16,732 nt of DNA from Clostridia bacterium (GTDB lineage: Bacteria; Bacillota_A; Clostridia; Oscillospirales; CAG-272), in NCBI GenBank assembly GCA_017552165.1, contig JAFZCF010000177.1, positions 1 through 16,732 on the forward strand. Direction: 5' to 3'. The position numbers and the translations under genes were made by a program. Positions 1 to 8,600 of the stretch are shown here, one piece after another. Every line of letters starts with the position of its first letter. The stretch's first letter is position 1. The notes under the pieces are model-generated. The model worked only from the letters and a program-made list of their open reading frames with translations, did no database searches and was not told the origin of the DNA.

Positions 1-35
1 ATTCCCTGTTTTCAGACATTTTAAGTATTAGGATA

Positions 36-79
36 AATCAAAAATGTTTCACGGCACGGCGGGAAACCGACGTGCCGCG
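36..79 (-). terminator. Rho-independent terminator of the five-gene catabolic operon
   Basis: On the minus strand, 21 nt past the stop codon of the phosphodiesterase gene, arms at 71-79 and 50-58 form a 9-bp stem with one G-U pair. The 12-nt loop can itself form a small CGG/CCG stem. The stem is followed by AAACATTTTTGATTT, a U-rich tail with five consecutive T at 40-44. On the plus strand the same stem is followed by CGAAAAAATT, so it does not look like a plus-strand terminator. Positions 1-35 hold nothing recognisable. Confidence 0.75.
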
Positions 80-100
80 AAAAAATTATTATACGGCTTT

Positions 101-913
101 TCAGTTCTCAAGCGTGTCGAGATACTGTCTGCAGTGAAGCGTCCAGTCCGTCTGGATTATATCGTAACCCTTCGCCGCTAGCCAGCCCCAGCCGGCCGCT
201 GGATCGAGCAGCGATACATTGTCGTTGTGACCCGCGCTGAGCACCGTTTTGTAATTGAACACGATGGAATTGACCCAGAGTTTAATGCCTTTGCGATGCA
301 TTTTTTCGATAAAACCGTCAGACGCGAGCTCGCTGTCCTCGGTTTTGAAACAGATCTCCGCGCCGTAGAAATTGATATTCATTTTTTCAACTGTTTCGGA
401 CGCGATATCGCTCTCGTAAAATACCGGCATATACTTGAATCCGGGTGCGATCTCCTCCTCCGCCCTGAGCTCGTTCATCCAGTTTTCGCCCCGGATGTTG
501 CTCTTGAATATGACCTGATCCTCGACGCCGACCCTTCTGACCGCCTTCACTATATCTGGCAGACAGGTCCACGACTTGTCGACGTTGATGAGACAGCGGT
601 TTTTCAGGTGATCAAGAGACTCCTCAAGGGTGTAGAGCGGCCACGGAGATTTATGCCCGTCCGGGAAAATTCGCCTGAGAGGGGCGATCTCCTCCGAGGT
701 CATACGACCGAGAGAATTCTTTTCTATCCCGAGATGCGCCTGCTCGGTCCCCGGATGGAAAGTGAATACCGTCCCGTCGGCACAGAGCGTGGCGTCAAGT
801 TCTATTATTTCAGCCCCGTCTTTCAGGGCAATGTCAAACGCGTCGAGCGTGTTGCCGAGGATATAACCCCCGCCGACGACACCCTGATGCGCGGCGACCG
901 CAATGTGTTTCAT
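101..913 (-). CDS. Glycerophosphodiester phosphodiesterase (GDPD)-family protein
   Basis: This 270-aa protein has no signal peptide and is probably cytoplasmic. It has the TIM-barrel GDPD layout: an N-terminal strand ending in AHQG (His9), then GNTLDAF, GAEIIELDATLCADGT (Glu38 and Asp40, candidate metal ligands), FTFHPG (His53, the second candidate catalytic His), a LINVDKS strand, and a C-terminal GYDIIQTDW strand typical of the family. Known GDPD enzymes cleave glycerophosphodiesters to glycerol-3-phosphate and an alcohol. Here the usual HRG reads HQG, the Glu before NT is Gly, and the usual E-x-K of the third metal site is D-K, so the substrate may differ. The ATG at 913 follows GGAGGA by five bases, and the gene starts 11 bp after the esterase gene. 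It is the last gene of the operon and is followed by a terminator. The fold assignment is firm; the substrate is unknown. Confidence 0.85.
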   Translation of the reverse strand: MKHIAVAAHQGVVGGGYILGNTLDAFDIALKDGAEIIELDATLCADGTVFTFHPGTEQAHLGIEKNSLGRMTSEEIAPLRRIFPDGHKSPWPLYTLEESLDHLKNRCLINVDKSWTCLPDIVKAVRRVGVEDQVIFKSNIRGENWMNELRAEEEIAPGFKYMPVFYESDIASETVEKMNINFYGAEICFKTEDSELASDGFIEKMHRKGIKLWVNSIVFNYKTVLSAGHNDNVSLLDPAAGWGWLAAKGYDIIQTDWTLHCRQYLDTLEN

Positions 914-924
914 ATTGTCCTCCG

Positions 925-2163
925 TCAGACGGCTTTCTTGACCAGATCGGGGAAATACTGTTTGATCTGATCTACAAGCTTGTTTGCTTCGGTTTTCCCC
1001 TCTTCAGTCGTCGGATGATTGCTGTATCCGCTTGTGTGTCGGACGTAATCCAGGACCTTAACGAGAGGAAAATCCTTTACGGCGTTTTGTGTCGGCTTAA
1101 GAAATGAGTTCTGAATGGCTTTGTTTACAATGATAAGGACCGGGATCTCGCCGTAATAGCCGTAGAGCTTATTGACGAACTCCGTAAGCTTTTTGCCGTA
1201 TTCCTCGGGGTCCGCACCGTTGCTCTTGTCGTTTGATCCGAGATTGTAGACCACGAGATCGGGGATCCTTTTCGGCTCGTATTCGACGGTATCCGACCTC
1301 CAAAAGCAGCTCAGATGATATATATTGTACATCTGAACCGAGAAATCCTTGTCCGAGCCGGCGATGAGACCTATCCCGGGGCGGGCAACTATATTCACGT
1401 CGGCTTTCAGTTTTTCGGCCGCCCGGTATGCGTAGGCGAGCGTTCCGTCCTCAAAGCGCGACGAGCCGTCGCCATACGAGGAAGACCCGAGATTGCCGTA
1501 ACCCGCGGTGAGTGAATCGCCGATGATTTCGATATAAAGTCCGCTGTCCGCGGGACGGTCAAGGAACGTCCCTTTGAGTTTTATATAGTTTATCTGAACA
1601 AGCCCGCAGCGCGGATCGCCCTGCTTTGCTATCTTGAACGTATGAACTCCCGCTTCGAGATCCTCGGCGAGAAAGATATCTTTATTCTTTCCCTGAACGC
1701 GCACGCCGTTAACGATCTCGACGCCGTCGTTCGTAGTATAACGAGTGAAGCGGTCGTCGCGCTTGCCGTCCACCCATACGGTAAAGAACGACGTGGCGCC
1801 GCCCGTTCCGATACGGGTCTGATCGCAGCTGACGTTGACCGCGACCGGTCCTTTGCAGTCGGCGATAAACTCAATACCGCTTCCCGTCCAGTCGCACGAG
1901 ATGGCCCCGTCATCGAGAAGATCGTATCTGCCCGTTATCTTTATATAGTTGCGCTCAATCGCTTCCTGCGGAGTGATTTTTATCGTATTATACACCTTAA
2001 CCGCCTCTGTTGTCAAGCTTTCTGAAGTGTCGAAAGAACCTGCAGGTTCAGACGCTGCGCCGCCGTTTCCTCCGCCCGAGCAGGACGAAACAAGTCCGCA
2101 GAGCATGACCGCCGCGAGAAGAAACGAAACGGATTTTGCCATCACAGTCCTTAACCTTTTCAT
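925..2163 (-). CDS. Secreted lipoprotein SGNH esterase, carbohydrate esterase family 2-like
   Basis: The 412-aa protein starts with a lipoprotein signal peptide (basic start, hydrophobic stretch, lipobox VSSC with Cys28), then a Gly/Ser/Thr-rich linker. Residues about 70-200 form a beta-sandwich of the kind at the N-terminus of CE2 esterases. Residues about 208-405 form an SGNH hydrolase domain: GDSLTAGYG with nucleophile Ser217, GSND with Asn311, and SNHPT with His383. CE2 enzymes remove acetyl groups from xylan, mannan and related glycans, so the likely role is extracellular deacetylation. The position three residues before the His, usually Asp, is Tyr380, which would suit a Ser-His dyad. 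The ATG at 2163 overlaps the stop of the upstream phosphatase gene (ATGA), but its ribosome site is weak. The ATG at 2142, eight codons in, follows AAGGA well and still leaves a full signal peptide, so either start is possible. Confidence 0.85.
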   Translation of the reverse strand: MKRLRTVMAKSVSFLLAAVMLCGLVSSCSGGGNGGAASEPAGSFDTSESLTTEAVKVYNTIKITPQEAIERNYIKITGRYDLLDDGAISCDWTGSGIEFIADCKGPVAVNVSCDQTRIGTGGATSFFTVWVDGKRDDRFTRYTTNDGVEIVNGVRVQGKNKDIFLAEDLEAGVHTFKIAKQGDPRCGLVQINYIKLKGTFLDRPADSGLYIEIIGDSLTAGYGNLGSSSYGDGSSRFEDGTLAYAYRAAEKLKADVNIVARPGIGLIAGSDKDFSVQMYNIYHLSCFWRSDTVEYEPKRIPDLVVYNLGSNDKSNGADPEEYGKKLTEFVNKLYGYYGEIPVLIIVNKAIQNSFLKPTQNAVKDFPLVKVLDYVRHTSGYSNHPTTEEGKTEANKLVDQIKQYFPDLVKKAV

Positions 2164-2771
2164 AGCCCGGCACCGATGATTTCTGAAATTCCGGCCGCAA
2201 GATCTTCGGGATTTCTCAGCGTTATAACGCTGTATCCGACCTCCGACGCCGCCTTAGTGTTGACCTCCGTGTCATCCACGAAGCAGCACTCCGACGGGTT
2301 TTTGTCAAATCTTTCGGCAAAAAGCTCGAATATGGCGTGAGACGGTTTGAGCAGCTTTTCTCTGAACGACGCTATCCCGCCGTCCATCAGAGCGAAAAAG
2401 CCGCAGTTCGCGCTCATATATTCAAACGCCTGAGGATTTGTGTTTGAAAGATAATAAACGCCGTAACCTTTTGATCTCAGCTTTCGCAGTACGTCAGTAT
2501 TAAACGTATATTCTTTAAGTATATCGTCGGCGTGATCGAGCAGCGGAATTATGTCGCGCGCATCGGACGGGTATCTTTCGAGCAGAGCGGCGCGCGTGTC
2601 TTCTCTGCTGAAAAGGCCTCTGTCGCCGTTTTTCCACTCAACGCCCTCGAAAACAATCCTGTCAAGTTCGCGGGCGCGCTCTTCCGTGCATCCGAGGGTC
2701 CCCGTAATATACGGCATGGTATGCCAGTCGACGAGAACGTTTCCGATGTCAAAAACAAAGTTTTTAATCAT
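2160..2771 (-). CDS. HAD-superfamily phosphatase (YihX-like, subfamily IA)
   Basis: I place the start at the ATG at 2771, giving 203 aa, because AAAAGGAC lies just upstream and the HAD motif then begins at once; a longer reading from a TTG at 2822 would cross a hairpin. Motif I is FDIGNVLVDW (Asp8; Asn11 two residues past the usual second Asp), motif II LSNTN, motif III the Lys of EKLLKP, and motif IV FVDDTEVN. A helical cap lies between motifs I and II. The FDxGNV form is typical of the YihX group, whose E. coli member is an alpha-D-glucose-1-phosphatase. A role in dephosphorylating a sugar phosphate fits the neighbouring isomerase and aldolase-subunit genes but is inference. The stop overlaps the next start by 4 bp, which suggests translational coupling. 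Confidence 0.85.
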   Translation of the reverse strand: MIKNFVFDIGNVLVDWHTMPYITGTLGCTEERARELDRIVFEGVEWKNGDRGLFSREDTRAALLERYPSDARDIIPLLDHADDILKEYTFNTDVLRKLRSKGYGVYYLSNTNPQAFEYMSANCGFFALMDGGIASFREKLLKPSHAIFELFAERFDKNPSECCFVDDTEVNTKAASEVGYSVITLRNPEDLAAGISEIIGAGL

Positions 2772-2792
2772 TTCTGTCCTTTTGCTGTGTCC

Positions 2793-2816
2793 TCCGGCGC
2801 CGCCGCGGGCGCCGGA
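2793..2816 (-). other. GC-rich intercistronic hairpin
   Basis: A perfect 9-bp inverted repeat (TCCGGCGCC / GGCGCCGGA) with a 6-nt loop sits in the 57-bp gap between the aldolase-subunit and phosphatase genes. No U-run follows it on the minus strand, so it is unlikely to be a strong terminator. An mRNA stability or processing role within the operon is possible. Confidence 0.5.
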
Positions 2817-2828
2817 AGACAACGGAAA

Positions 2829-4094
2829 TCATTTGCCGAGTTTTTCGATGATCTTTGACGTTCTGCCCCAGAGATTGAAGCAGTACGCGTAGCGGTCGAC
2901 GGAATCCCAGAGTTTTTTGACGACGTACTCGCCGACGTCGACGTATTTTTCTTTGAGATTTGCCGTCATTTTGTTGATCTCGGCGCGGACGTCCGGATTT
3001 TCGTAGGTGTAGTGGCCGCTGTTTTCGGTTATTACCTCGGCGAGCGCGGTGTCCCCGAGTATCTCCTCATGCGACATCGTCTCGATCTTGGGATCGACCA
3101 TCCATTTGCGCCAGCGTCCGCACTTGACGGCCGCGTTTGTCATGACCTCTTTGAGATCCGACGCTTTGCTTCCGCAAAGGTCCTTTTCGGCGCGGTGAAG
3201 CTCAAGATAAGCGCGGGTCTGTATCACACCGAACTCCGGCGCAATGTTCGCCGCCGTGACGCCGAGGAAACGGTGCTCGAGAAGAAGCGCGTCGCTGAGA
3301 TAGTCGGAGTTGTGCTGCTTGAGACCTACGCCGAACTTTTCGGCTATCTCCGACAGTTTTACGGCAAACTCCCTGTCGTAATGTCCGATGTTCTCGGTAA
3401 GACGCGTGAGCGTGCCGGTCTGTCCGACGACGAACAGAGGTCTCGGAAGGCCCTTTTCGTCAAGACGGCGTATGAGCTCGGTTATAAACTCCTCAAAGGC
3501 GTTCTGCGACGTGAGTCCGCCGTTCGTCTCCTCGGTGCCGACCTCATAGGCGACCTCTCCGAGTCCGAGATCTTTCCTGACCCCCTCAAGATACTCGATT
3601 ATGTCGATAGTCCTGTCGAGCACGAGCGAAAGCGGAACCGTCCCCGCGATATGCGGGTCCTTTGTCGGGTCGATGTGAAGCAGGTCGAATCCGGCCTTCA
3701 TATCGTCAACGTAGGATTTGTTGCCGAGCGCCATGGCCTCCTCCGTCGGGAGCTTTGCGCGTCTTTCCTCGTCGCGCTGCCACGGACCGCCGTGATCGCG
3801 GCTTATATAGCAAAGCCCGTTGAATCCTATCTCTTCGGCGACCGCGTCGACGTCACTTATGAATCTGTTCTGATCCCATCCGCGCACGTATCCGTGCCCG
3901 AAACTGTCGCTGTCGACCTGATTGCGGCTCGCTATGAAATATACGGGATAGTCGCGCTCCATCGCGTTGAGGAGCTGAGCCTTGATGAACTCGTAAGACA
4001 TCGGTCCCGTGCCCATGAGCGTAGCGGGATCGCCGCCTTTTTTAAGCGTCATGTTGCCGCGGAACATTTCCGTCATCGTGATTCTGTTTTTCAT
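2829..4094 (-). CDS. GatZ/KbaZ-like tagatose-bisphosphate aldolase subunit (non-catalytic type)
   Basis: This 421-aa cytoplasmic protein follows the order of signatures seen in GatZ/KbaZ/AgaZ proteins: SRNQVD (residues 56-61), SRDHGGPW (98-105, equivalent to the family GGDHLGPN region), MKAGFDLLHID (the AGFxKIHLD strand), YEVGTEETNGG (the YVIGTEVPxPGG strand), VVGQTGTLT, and a C-terminal HNSDY block. In enterobacteria these subunits stabilise the class II aldolase GatY/KbaY, which splits tagatose-1,6-bisphosphate into dihydroxyacetone phosphate and glyceraldehyde-3-phosphate. No GatY-type partner is in the window. The motifs differ enough from classical GatZ that this may be an independent enzyme, such as an epimerase of the related uronate-epimerase type. 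The ATG at 4094 follows AAGGGAGG by nine bases. The gene lies 18 bp after the isomerase gene. Confidence 0.75.
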   Translation of the reverse strand: MKNRITMTEMFRGNMTLKKGGDPATLMGTGPMSYEFIKAQLLNAMERDYPVYFIASRNQVDSDSFGHGYVRGWDQNRFISDVDAVAEEIGFNGLCYISRDHGGPWQRDEERRAKLPTEEAMALGNKSYVDDMKAGFDLLHIDPTKDPHIAGTVPLSLVLDRTIDIIEYLEGVRKDLGLGEVAYEVGTEETNGGLTSQNAFEEFITELIRRLDEKGLPRPLFVVGQTGTLTRLTENIGHYDREFAVKLSEIAEKFGVGLKQHNSDYLSDALLLEHRFLGVTAANIAPEFGVIQTRAYLELHRAEKDLCGSKASDLKEVMTNAAVKCGRWRKWMVDPKIETMSHEEILGDTALAEVITENSGHYTYENPDVRAEINKMTANLKEKYVDVGEYVVKKLWDSVDRYAYCFNLWGRTSKIIEKLGK

Positions 4095-4112
4095 CGCCTT
4101 ACGCCTCCCTTG

Positions 4113-5555
4113 TCAGAGAACCACCTGAAGGCAGTCCTCGTACGGTATCTCCTCAAGCGGCGCGAGCCCGAGCCACGCGCAGAATTCCTTAACCACGGGT
4201 TCAATGTCGCCCGCGGCGATCGGATAATGATGCTGGAAGCCCGTCGACTGAACAGTATTGATTAGATCGAGCGCCTTGATATCTTTTCCGTTGAGTTTGA
4301 GTTTGTTCATCCAGCCGCGGCTGCCCGTCATGCTCGGCTTGACGTCGCCCATGAACTCGCCGGTGAGCAGGAAATATTTGTCGCATTCACCGGTGATGCG
4401 GAACGCGGTCGCCGGCATGGGATCGAACACGAGGTCGCGCGCCACGCCGAGACCGACGGGCGGCTGTCCCTTGATATGATCCGTTCCGCTGAAATTGCAG
4501 CCGAGGGTGTATTTTTTGCCGAAGCGGGAGGCGGCGGGACCGCAGTGCCACATGAGGACCGACTCGTCGCTTTCGTCGAACTTCGTCAGGTCCATGAGCA
4601 TCGTCACGTCGTCCGTCATATAGCTGAGCGCAAGCATGCTTATCGTCGAGAGCACGTCGCCCTCGCAGCCGGCTACGGTGCCTTCGTCGTTGAGCTGGCC
4701 AATGACCGAGCACACCGAGTATTTGAAATCGTCCATGAACTTAGGCCAGCAGCTGATCGCCAGGGCGTCGTAGCCGTTGTCCTCTATGAACTTCTTGTAC
4801 GCAAGATAGAATCTCGCGCTTGTTGTGAGGACCGGTTTTGCCATATCGAGTATGCCGCAGGCGCAGGAGAGCATATCCGACGCCTTTGCCTCGGCCTCTT
4901 TTTCGGGAATTGAAAGCGCGATGGCCTTTATCTCGTCATACTCGACGAGGCGGTTGTATTCAAGTCCCTTGAAAAGTTTATAGAACTGGCGCTCGTCGTT
5001 ATACAGATCGTTGAAGCCCGGAGCTATGCCGCCAATGAGGGCTATCTTTGAGCTGTTCATGTTCTTTATCGCGCGGAGAGCCTTTACTGTGATCTCGAGT
5101 CTCGCGATAAATCTGCAGTCGTCCGGATATCCGTAGAACCACTTCGCCTTTATTTTCATATCCTTGAAGTAGTGATACAGTATCGCCTGATGCATATTTA
5201 TACTGCACATGGAGTTGAACGGTACGACGCCCGAATCAACGCCCTCAGGTATTGCCCAGAGGCCTATCTTCACGTCGTTCGCGGCGCTCCATCTGCCGAA
5301 CGCGTCGGCGAGATATCCCGAGCTGTACGACGTGTGCTGAATCATCAGAAAATCTATCTTCTCGCTCTCGAAATACTTCAAAGCGACCCCGGCGTCCGCC
5401 GCGGTTATTACCGTTTCTTTATAAACCGCAAGATCGAACCCGATCTTCGCGGAAAGTTCTTTCATTCCCTCGACGCATTTGCCGTACGCCGTTTCCTTGT
5501 CCCCGGGAAAACTGTGCTGACTTGTTCCTACAAGGCCGATTTTTAACTTTTTCAT
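4113..5555 (-). CDS. L-fucose/L-arabinose isomerase-family protein
   Basis: The start is set at the ATG at 5555 (480 aa), ten bases after AAGGAG; an upstream TTG at 5582 lacks comparable support. The protein opens with a Rossmann-like strand (KIGLVGTSQHSFPGD), has a middle domain with IALIGGIAPGF, and ends in the isomerase catalytic part. Candidate Mn-binding residues are Glu298 in GCEGD, Asp322 in MLMDLT, and a His in GFQHHYPIAAGD; MWHCGP at 336-341 is also typical. Family members interconvert aldoses and ketoses (L-fucose/L-fuculose, L-arabinose/L-ribulose). This protein is shorter than classical FucI (about 590 aa) and close to AraA in length, and fits the broad fucose-isomerase-like group of uncertain substrate. 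It is the first gene of the catabolic operon, behind the promoter at 5614-5622. Confidence 0.85.
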   Translation of the reverse strand: MKKLKIGLVGTSQHSFPGDKETAYGKCVEGMKELSAKIGFDLAVYKETVITAADAGVALKYFESEKIDFLMIQHTSYSSGYLADAFGRWSAANDVKIGLWAIPEGVDSGVVPFNSMCSINMHQAILYHYFKDMKIKAKWFYGYPDDCRFIARLEITVKALRAIKNMNSSKIALIGGIAPGFNDLYNDERQFYKLFKGLEYNRLVEYDEIKAIALSIPEKEAEAKASDMLSCACGILDMAKPVLTTSARFYLAYKKFIEDNGYDALAISCWPKFMDDFKYSVCSVIGQLNDEGTVAGCEGDVLSTISMLALSYMTDDVTMLMDLTKFDESDESVLMWHCGPAASRFGKKYTLGCNFSGTDHIKGQPPVGLGVARDLVFDPMPATAFRITGECDKYFLLTGEFMGDVKPSMTGSRGWMNKLKLNGKDIKALDLINTVQSTGFQHHYPIAAGDIEPVVKEFCAWLGLAPLEEIPYEDCLQVVL

Positions 5556-5613
5556 ATTGCTTTTTCTCCTTCTTATCCTCAATGCCGATCGATTCGGACA
5601 TTTTCGGTATTGT

Positions 5614-5622
5614 ATTATATCA
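5614..5622 (-). promoter_or_regulatory. Extended -10 promoter of the isomerase-led operon
   Basis: The minus strand reads TGATATAAT here: a perfect TATAAT -10 box preceded by the TGn of an extended -10. No good -35 box lies 16-18 bp upstream, which an extended -10 promoter can do without. Transcription would start near 5607, giving a leader of about 50 nt that carries the AAGGAG site of the isomerase gene. This splits the window into two transcription units. Confidence 0.65.
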
Positions 5623-5657
5623 TTTCACCCGTATCATTGATATGGATGAATATATCA
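5617..5657. promoter_or_regulatory. TGATAT half-site cluster, possible operator
   Basis: The hexamer ATATCA/TGATAT occurs three times over the promoter: 5617-5622 (plus ATATCA, overlapping the -10), 5638-5643 (TGATAT) and 5652-5657 (ATATCA). The first two are 21 bp apart, two helical turns. In addition 5632-5642 is a small palindrome, TATCA-T-TGATA. This could bind a regulator controlling the operon, but the region is AT-rich and chance is possible. Confidence 0.3.
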
Positions 5658-5668
5658 TTTTTGCTTTT

Positions 5669-5683
5669 GCCGTCCCGGACGGC
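5669..5683. other. Short hairpin after the 1009-aa lipoprotein gene
   Basis: GCCGTC-CCG-GACGGC forms a 6-bp stem with a 3-nt loop, a few bases past the TAA of the lipoprotein gene. On the minus strand it is followed by AAAAGCAAAAA, without a U-run, so it is a poor terminator for the upstream genes. On the plus strand it is followed by TGATTTTATTTTT, which would stop antisense transcription. Whether the upstream unit ends here or reads through into the isomerase operon is unclear. Confidence 0.45.
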
Positions 5684-5688
5684 TGATT

Positions 5689-8600
5689 TTATTTTTCGGC
5701 AAGCGCCGTCAAAGTCAGGGATGAACTCATCACCCCGGGAACATCTCCGTCCCACCCGGCAAAAGAGTATCCCTCGGAACATTTTACGGAAACCTCGGCG
5801 TTCCCTTCCGGCGTGACGGATACGGTTATCTCGTCTATCCCTTCATCGGCGTTCAGGGTCAATGTGCGGGCCGTACCGTCCGACACGACGTTCACGTACC
5901 GGTCTGTCAGCGGGATCGCTATAAACCTGTCCGTGAGGTCGGTGCTCAGGACCTTTTTCTTGGCCTCGGATCCGCTGACGATACCTGACGTTTTAAGCCC
6001 CGATATGCCCTCGGAAGATACCGAAAAAGACGAATAACCCGTCGTGGTATTGCCGCTGACCTCAAGATCGCAGACGTTTACTGCGCACAGGTTGAAATCC
6101 GTAAATTGCGGCGCCCCCGAATAATCAATACGGTTGTTCGAAAAGGTCAGCCCCTCGATCCTGTTCGAGACCCTCACGAAGCCGGTATAGACGAGCCCGG
6201 CAAGCGAGCCGCTTTTCTGGCGGTACGCGCCGCTGACCGACTCGGCCCCGGCGGAAAGAAGCTGCGGCGCCTGGGCATACAGTACCCTGAAGACCGAGCC
6301 CCCGCACAGGCTGAACTCGTTTCCGCTTATAACGACGTTTTTCGTTCCGTAATGCTCAAAACGGTATGAATAAACTATCTTTGCGTCCGAACCGTTCTCA
6401 AGCTTACCGGTATAAGAAACGTCCGACATGTTCAGGGGGATATAAATGAAGCTCTGCGTGCCTCCTGATTTGTCCCCGACTCCCGGCAGGTCTGAAACGA
6501 ACCTGTTGCCGCTTATCTCAACGTCGGCGTAAGACAGAAGGCGAATCCCGTAGCAGTAAGGATTTACGAACAGATTGTCCGTTATCTTAAGCCCCGTGCA
6601 GTTCGGCTCTCTGTTCATGCCGTGCTGACCTATCGGTATCGGGTGATATCCCGCCTTGTCGCTGTTCGTGAAACAGCATCCGGTGATCTCGATGTTCCGG
6701 CAGAAATAATATTCTCCCGCGTCGTATGTTGACGGCGGTATCGCGCCGCTGTGCGCGTACTCTATCTGAATGGTCTCCCGCGTCGTCATGTTCTGACTTG
6801 TCGCCGTGTAGCCGGCAAACAGACAGTCTTTAATCAGGACGTCTGAACAACCCGTCAGCTGAAACGCGTGCCCGTTGAAATTGTCCTTGAAGATCACGTT
6901 GTCTATCAGCAGGCCGGAGGCGTTTGAAAACACGAGCGCGCAGGTGTTTGACGCGCTTCCTTCCGGGCGCTCGACCGTCATGTCGACGATCTGACTGCCC
7001 GAAGGAACAGAACCGTTAAGGTCTATCATTCCGCCGGTTATTGTGATATTTCCGACGCCGTTTCTCCCCGATCCCGACGGATCGTGATTAAGAATAAAGT
7101 TCGCCGCGGAAAGCGTGTTTCTTATGACGGCGAATTCGCCGTTTGCGACTCTTTTCCCGAGCTTTTCGGTGTACCCCTCTTTTACGTCGGATACGTTTCC
7201 TTCCAGAACGAGCCGTATCCCGTCGCACCGGACGAGACGCGTGATGTTGTAGATCCCCGCGGGGAAATATACCGTCCCGCCGCTGTTTTTGAGACTGTTT
7301 ATCGCTGACTGTATCGCCACCGTATCGTCGGCCCTTCCGTTTCCGGTCGCGCCGAAAGCCTTAACGTTCACCGCGCTTTTTTCGCTGTATTTTTTTGTCA
7401 CAGTTACCGAATTCATACGCCCACCTTTTACAATTGCGTCGAAGCTCGCGGTGTGTCCCCATGCGTCCGTGACGGTAACGGAAACGCTGCCGTTTTTAAG
7501 CGCCGAAACACTCAGGCCCTGCCCGTTTTCGGAAGGATACACGGAAACTACCCCGCCGTCTGAACAGGTTGTTCTGCCCGATATGCCGATCTCGTCGTAT
7601 CCGAGAAAGATCGTGTCGGATCCGTCGTTTCCCACGCCATCGTCATCGCCGGTTTTTATAAGCATTATCTCATCGAAAACGATTCGATAACCGTTTTCCA
7701 TGTTTCCGCTCACAGACTGATACGGACCTGTCAGGAGCATGATGCGGTTTATGCGGCGCGACCGGAGTCCGGCGACCGGCCTGCCTTCCGGACCGACGTT
7801 TGAGATATATGACGAGAACGGAATGTAGACCCAGCCCTTGAATCTCTCCGGGAGCTGTACCCTTTCTCCGTTCATGATGTCGGGATCGCATTTTTCCCAC
7901 ACACCGCTGCTCAGGTAATACGCCGCGATGTCGTGTCCCATAACGATCGGCGTGATCGTGTTTCGCGTCCACATGTAATCGTTCCCGCCGACGCTGTCCG
8001 ACGCCCACAGTCTCACGGCGACCCCGGTAGAATCGTTTTTTGACGGAGTGACCCCGCTGACGTCCGCGTAAAACATTACGCCGTCAAACCCCGAAAGATC
8101 GCTCTCCGGGATCGAAATATATACCTCGGCGGTGTTTTGCCCGGAAATCAGGCAGATTGCGCTCCCGGAGACGCCCGCGCCGTTTTCGATCGCGAATGAA
8201 CAGCGCTCCCCGCTGCACGAGACGCTCGGAAGTATATCCGGCTCAAAGCCGAGAAGCAGCTCGGATTTATAATCCCGAACGCCGAGGACGTCCGCCGGGA
8301 GGATCCCCCCGGGCGCGTCCGGCTGATCGGAGCCGCCCCCCGTGTCGTGACCGGAATCTGTCGTTTCCGGGCCGCCCGGACGGTCGGTCTCCGTCGCGGC
8401 GCCCGGCGTTTCATCGGTGTCCTGGAAAGCGGTATCCTGAACCTCGGAGGAGACGTCGGTTTCCTCAAGATTTGATTCCGCGTCAGTGAACGGGGCTGTG
8501 CCGTCCGTTTCGGTCACGGAAATGTCTGACACGCTTTCGTATGTTTCGGATATTTCGGTTTCTTTGACTGTTTCGCTCGGGTTTACGGCAGAAGTGCTGT

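Noticed and set aside
2772..2822. N-terminal extension of the HAD phosphatase from a TTG
   Set aside because: The extra 17 residues are Gly/Arg/Ser-rich, encoded by a hairpin region, and the ATG at 2771 has a good ribosome site directly before the HAD motif.
3012..4265. A 417-codon open frame on the plus strand
   Set aside because: It is antisense to the GatZ-like gene, shows no recognisable domain, has many Arg/Val/Leu runs typical of a shadow frame in GC-rich DNA, and has no ribosome site.
5669..5696. Hairpin with U-rich tail on the plus strand as a gene terminator
   Set aside because: No plus-strand gene ends here, and on the minus strand no U-run follows, so I list it only as a hairpin.
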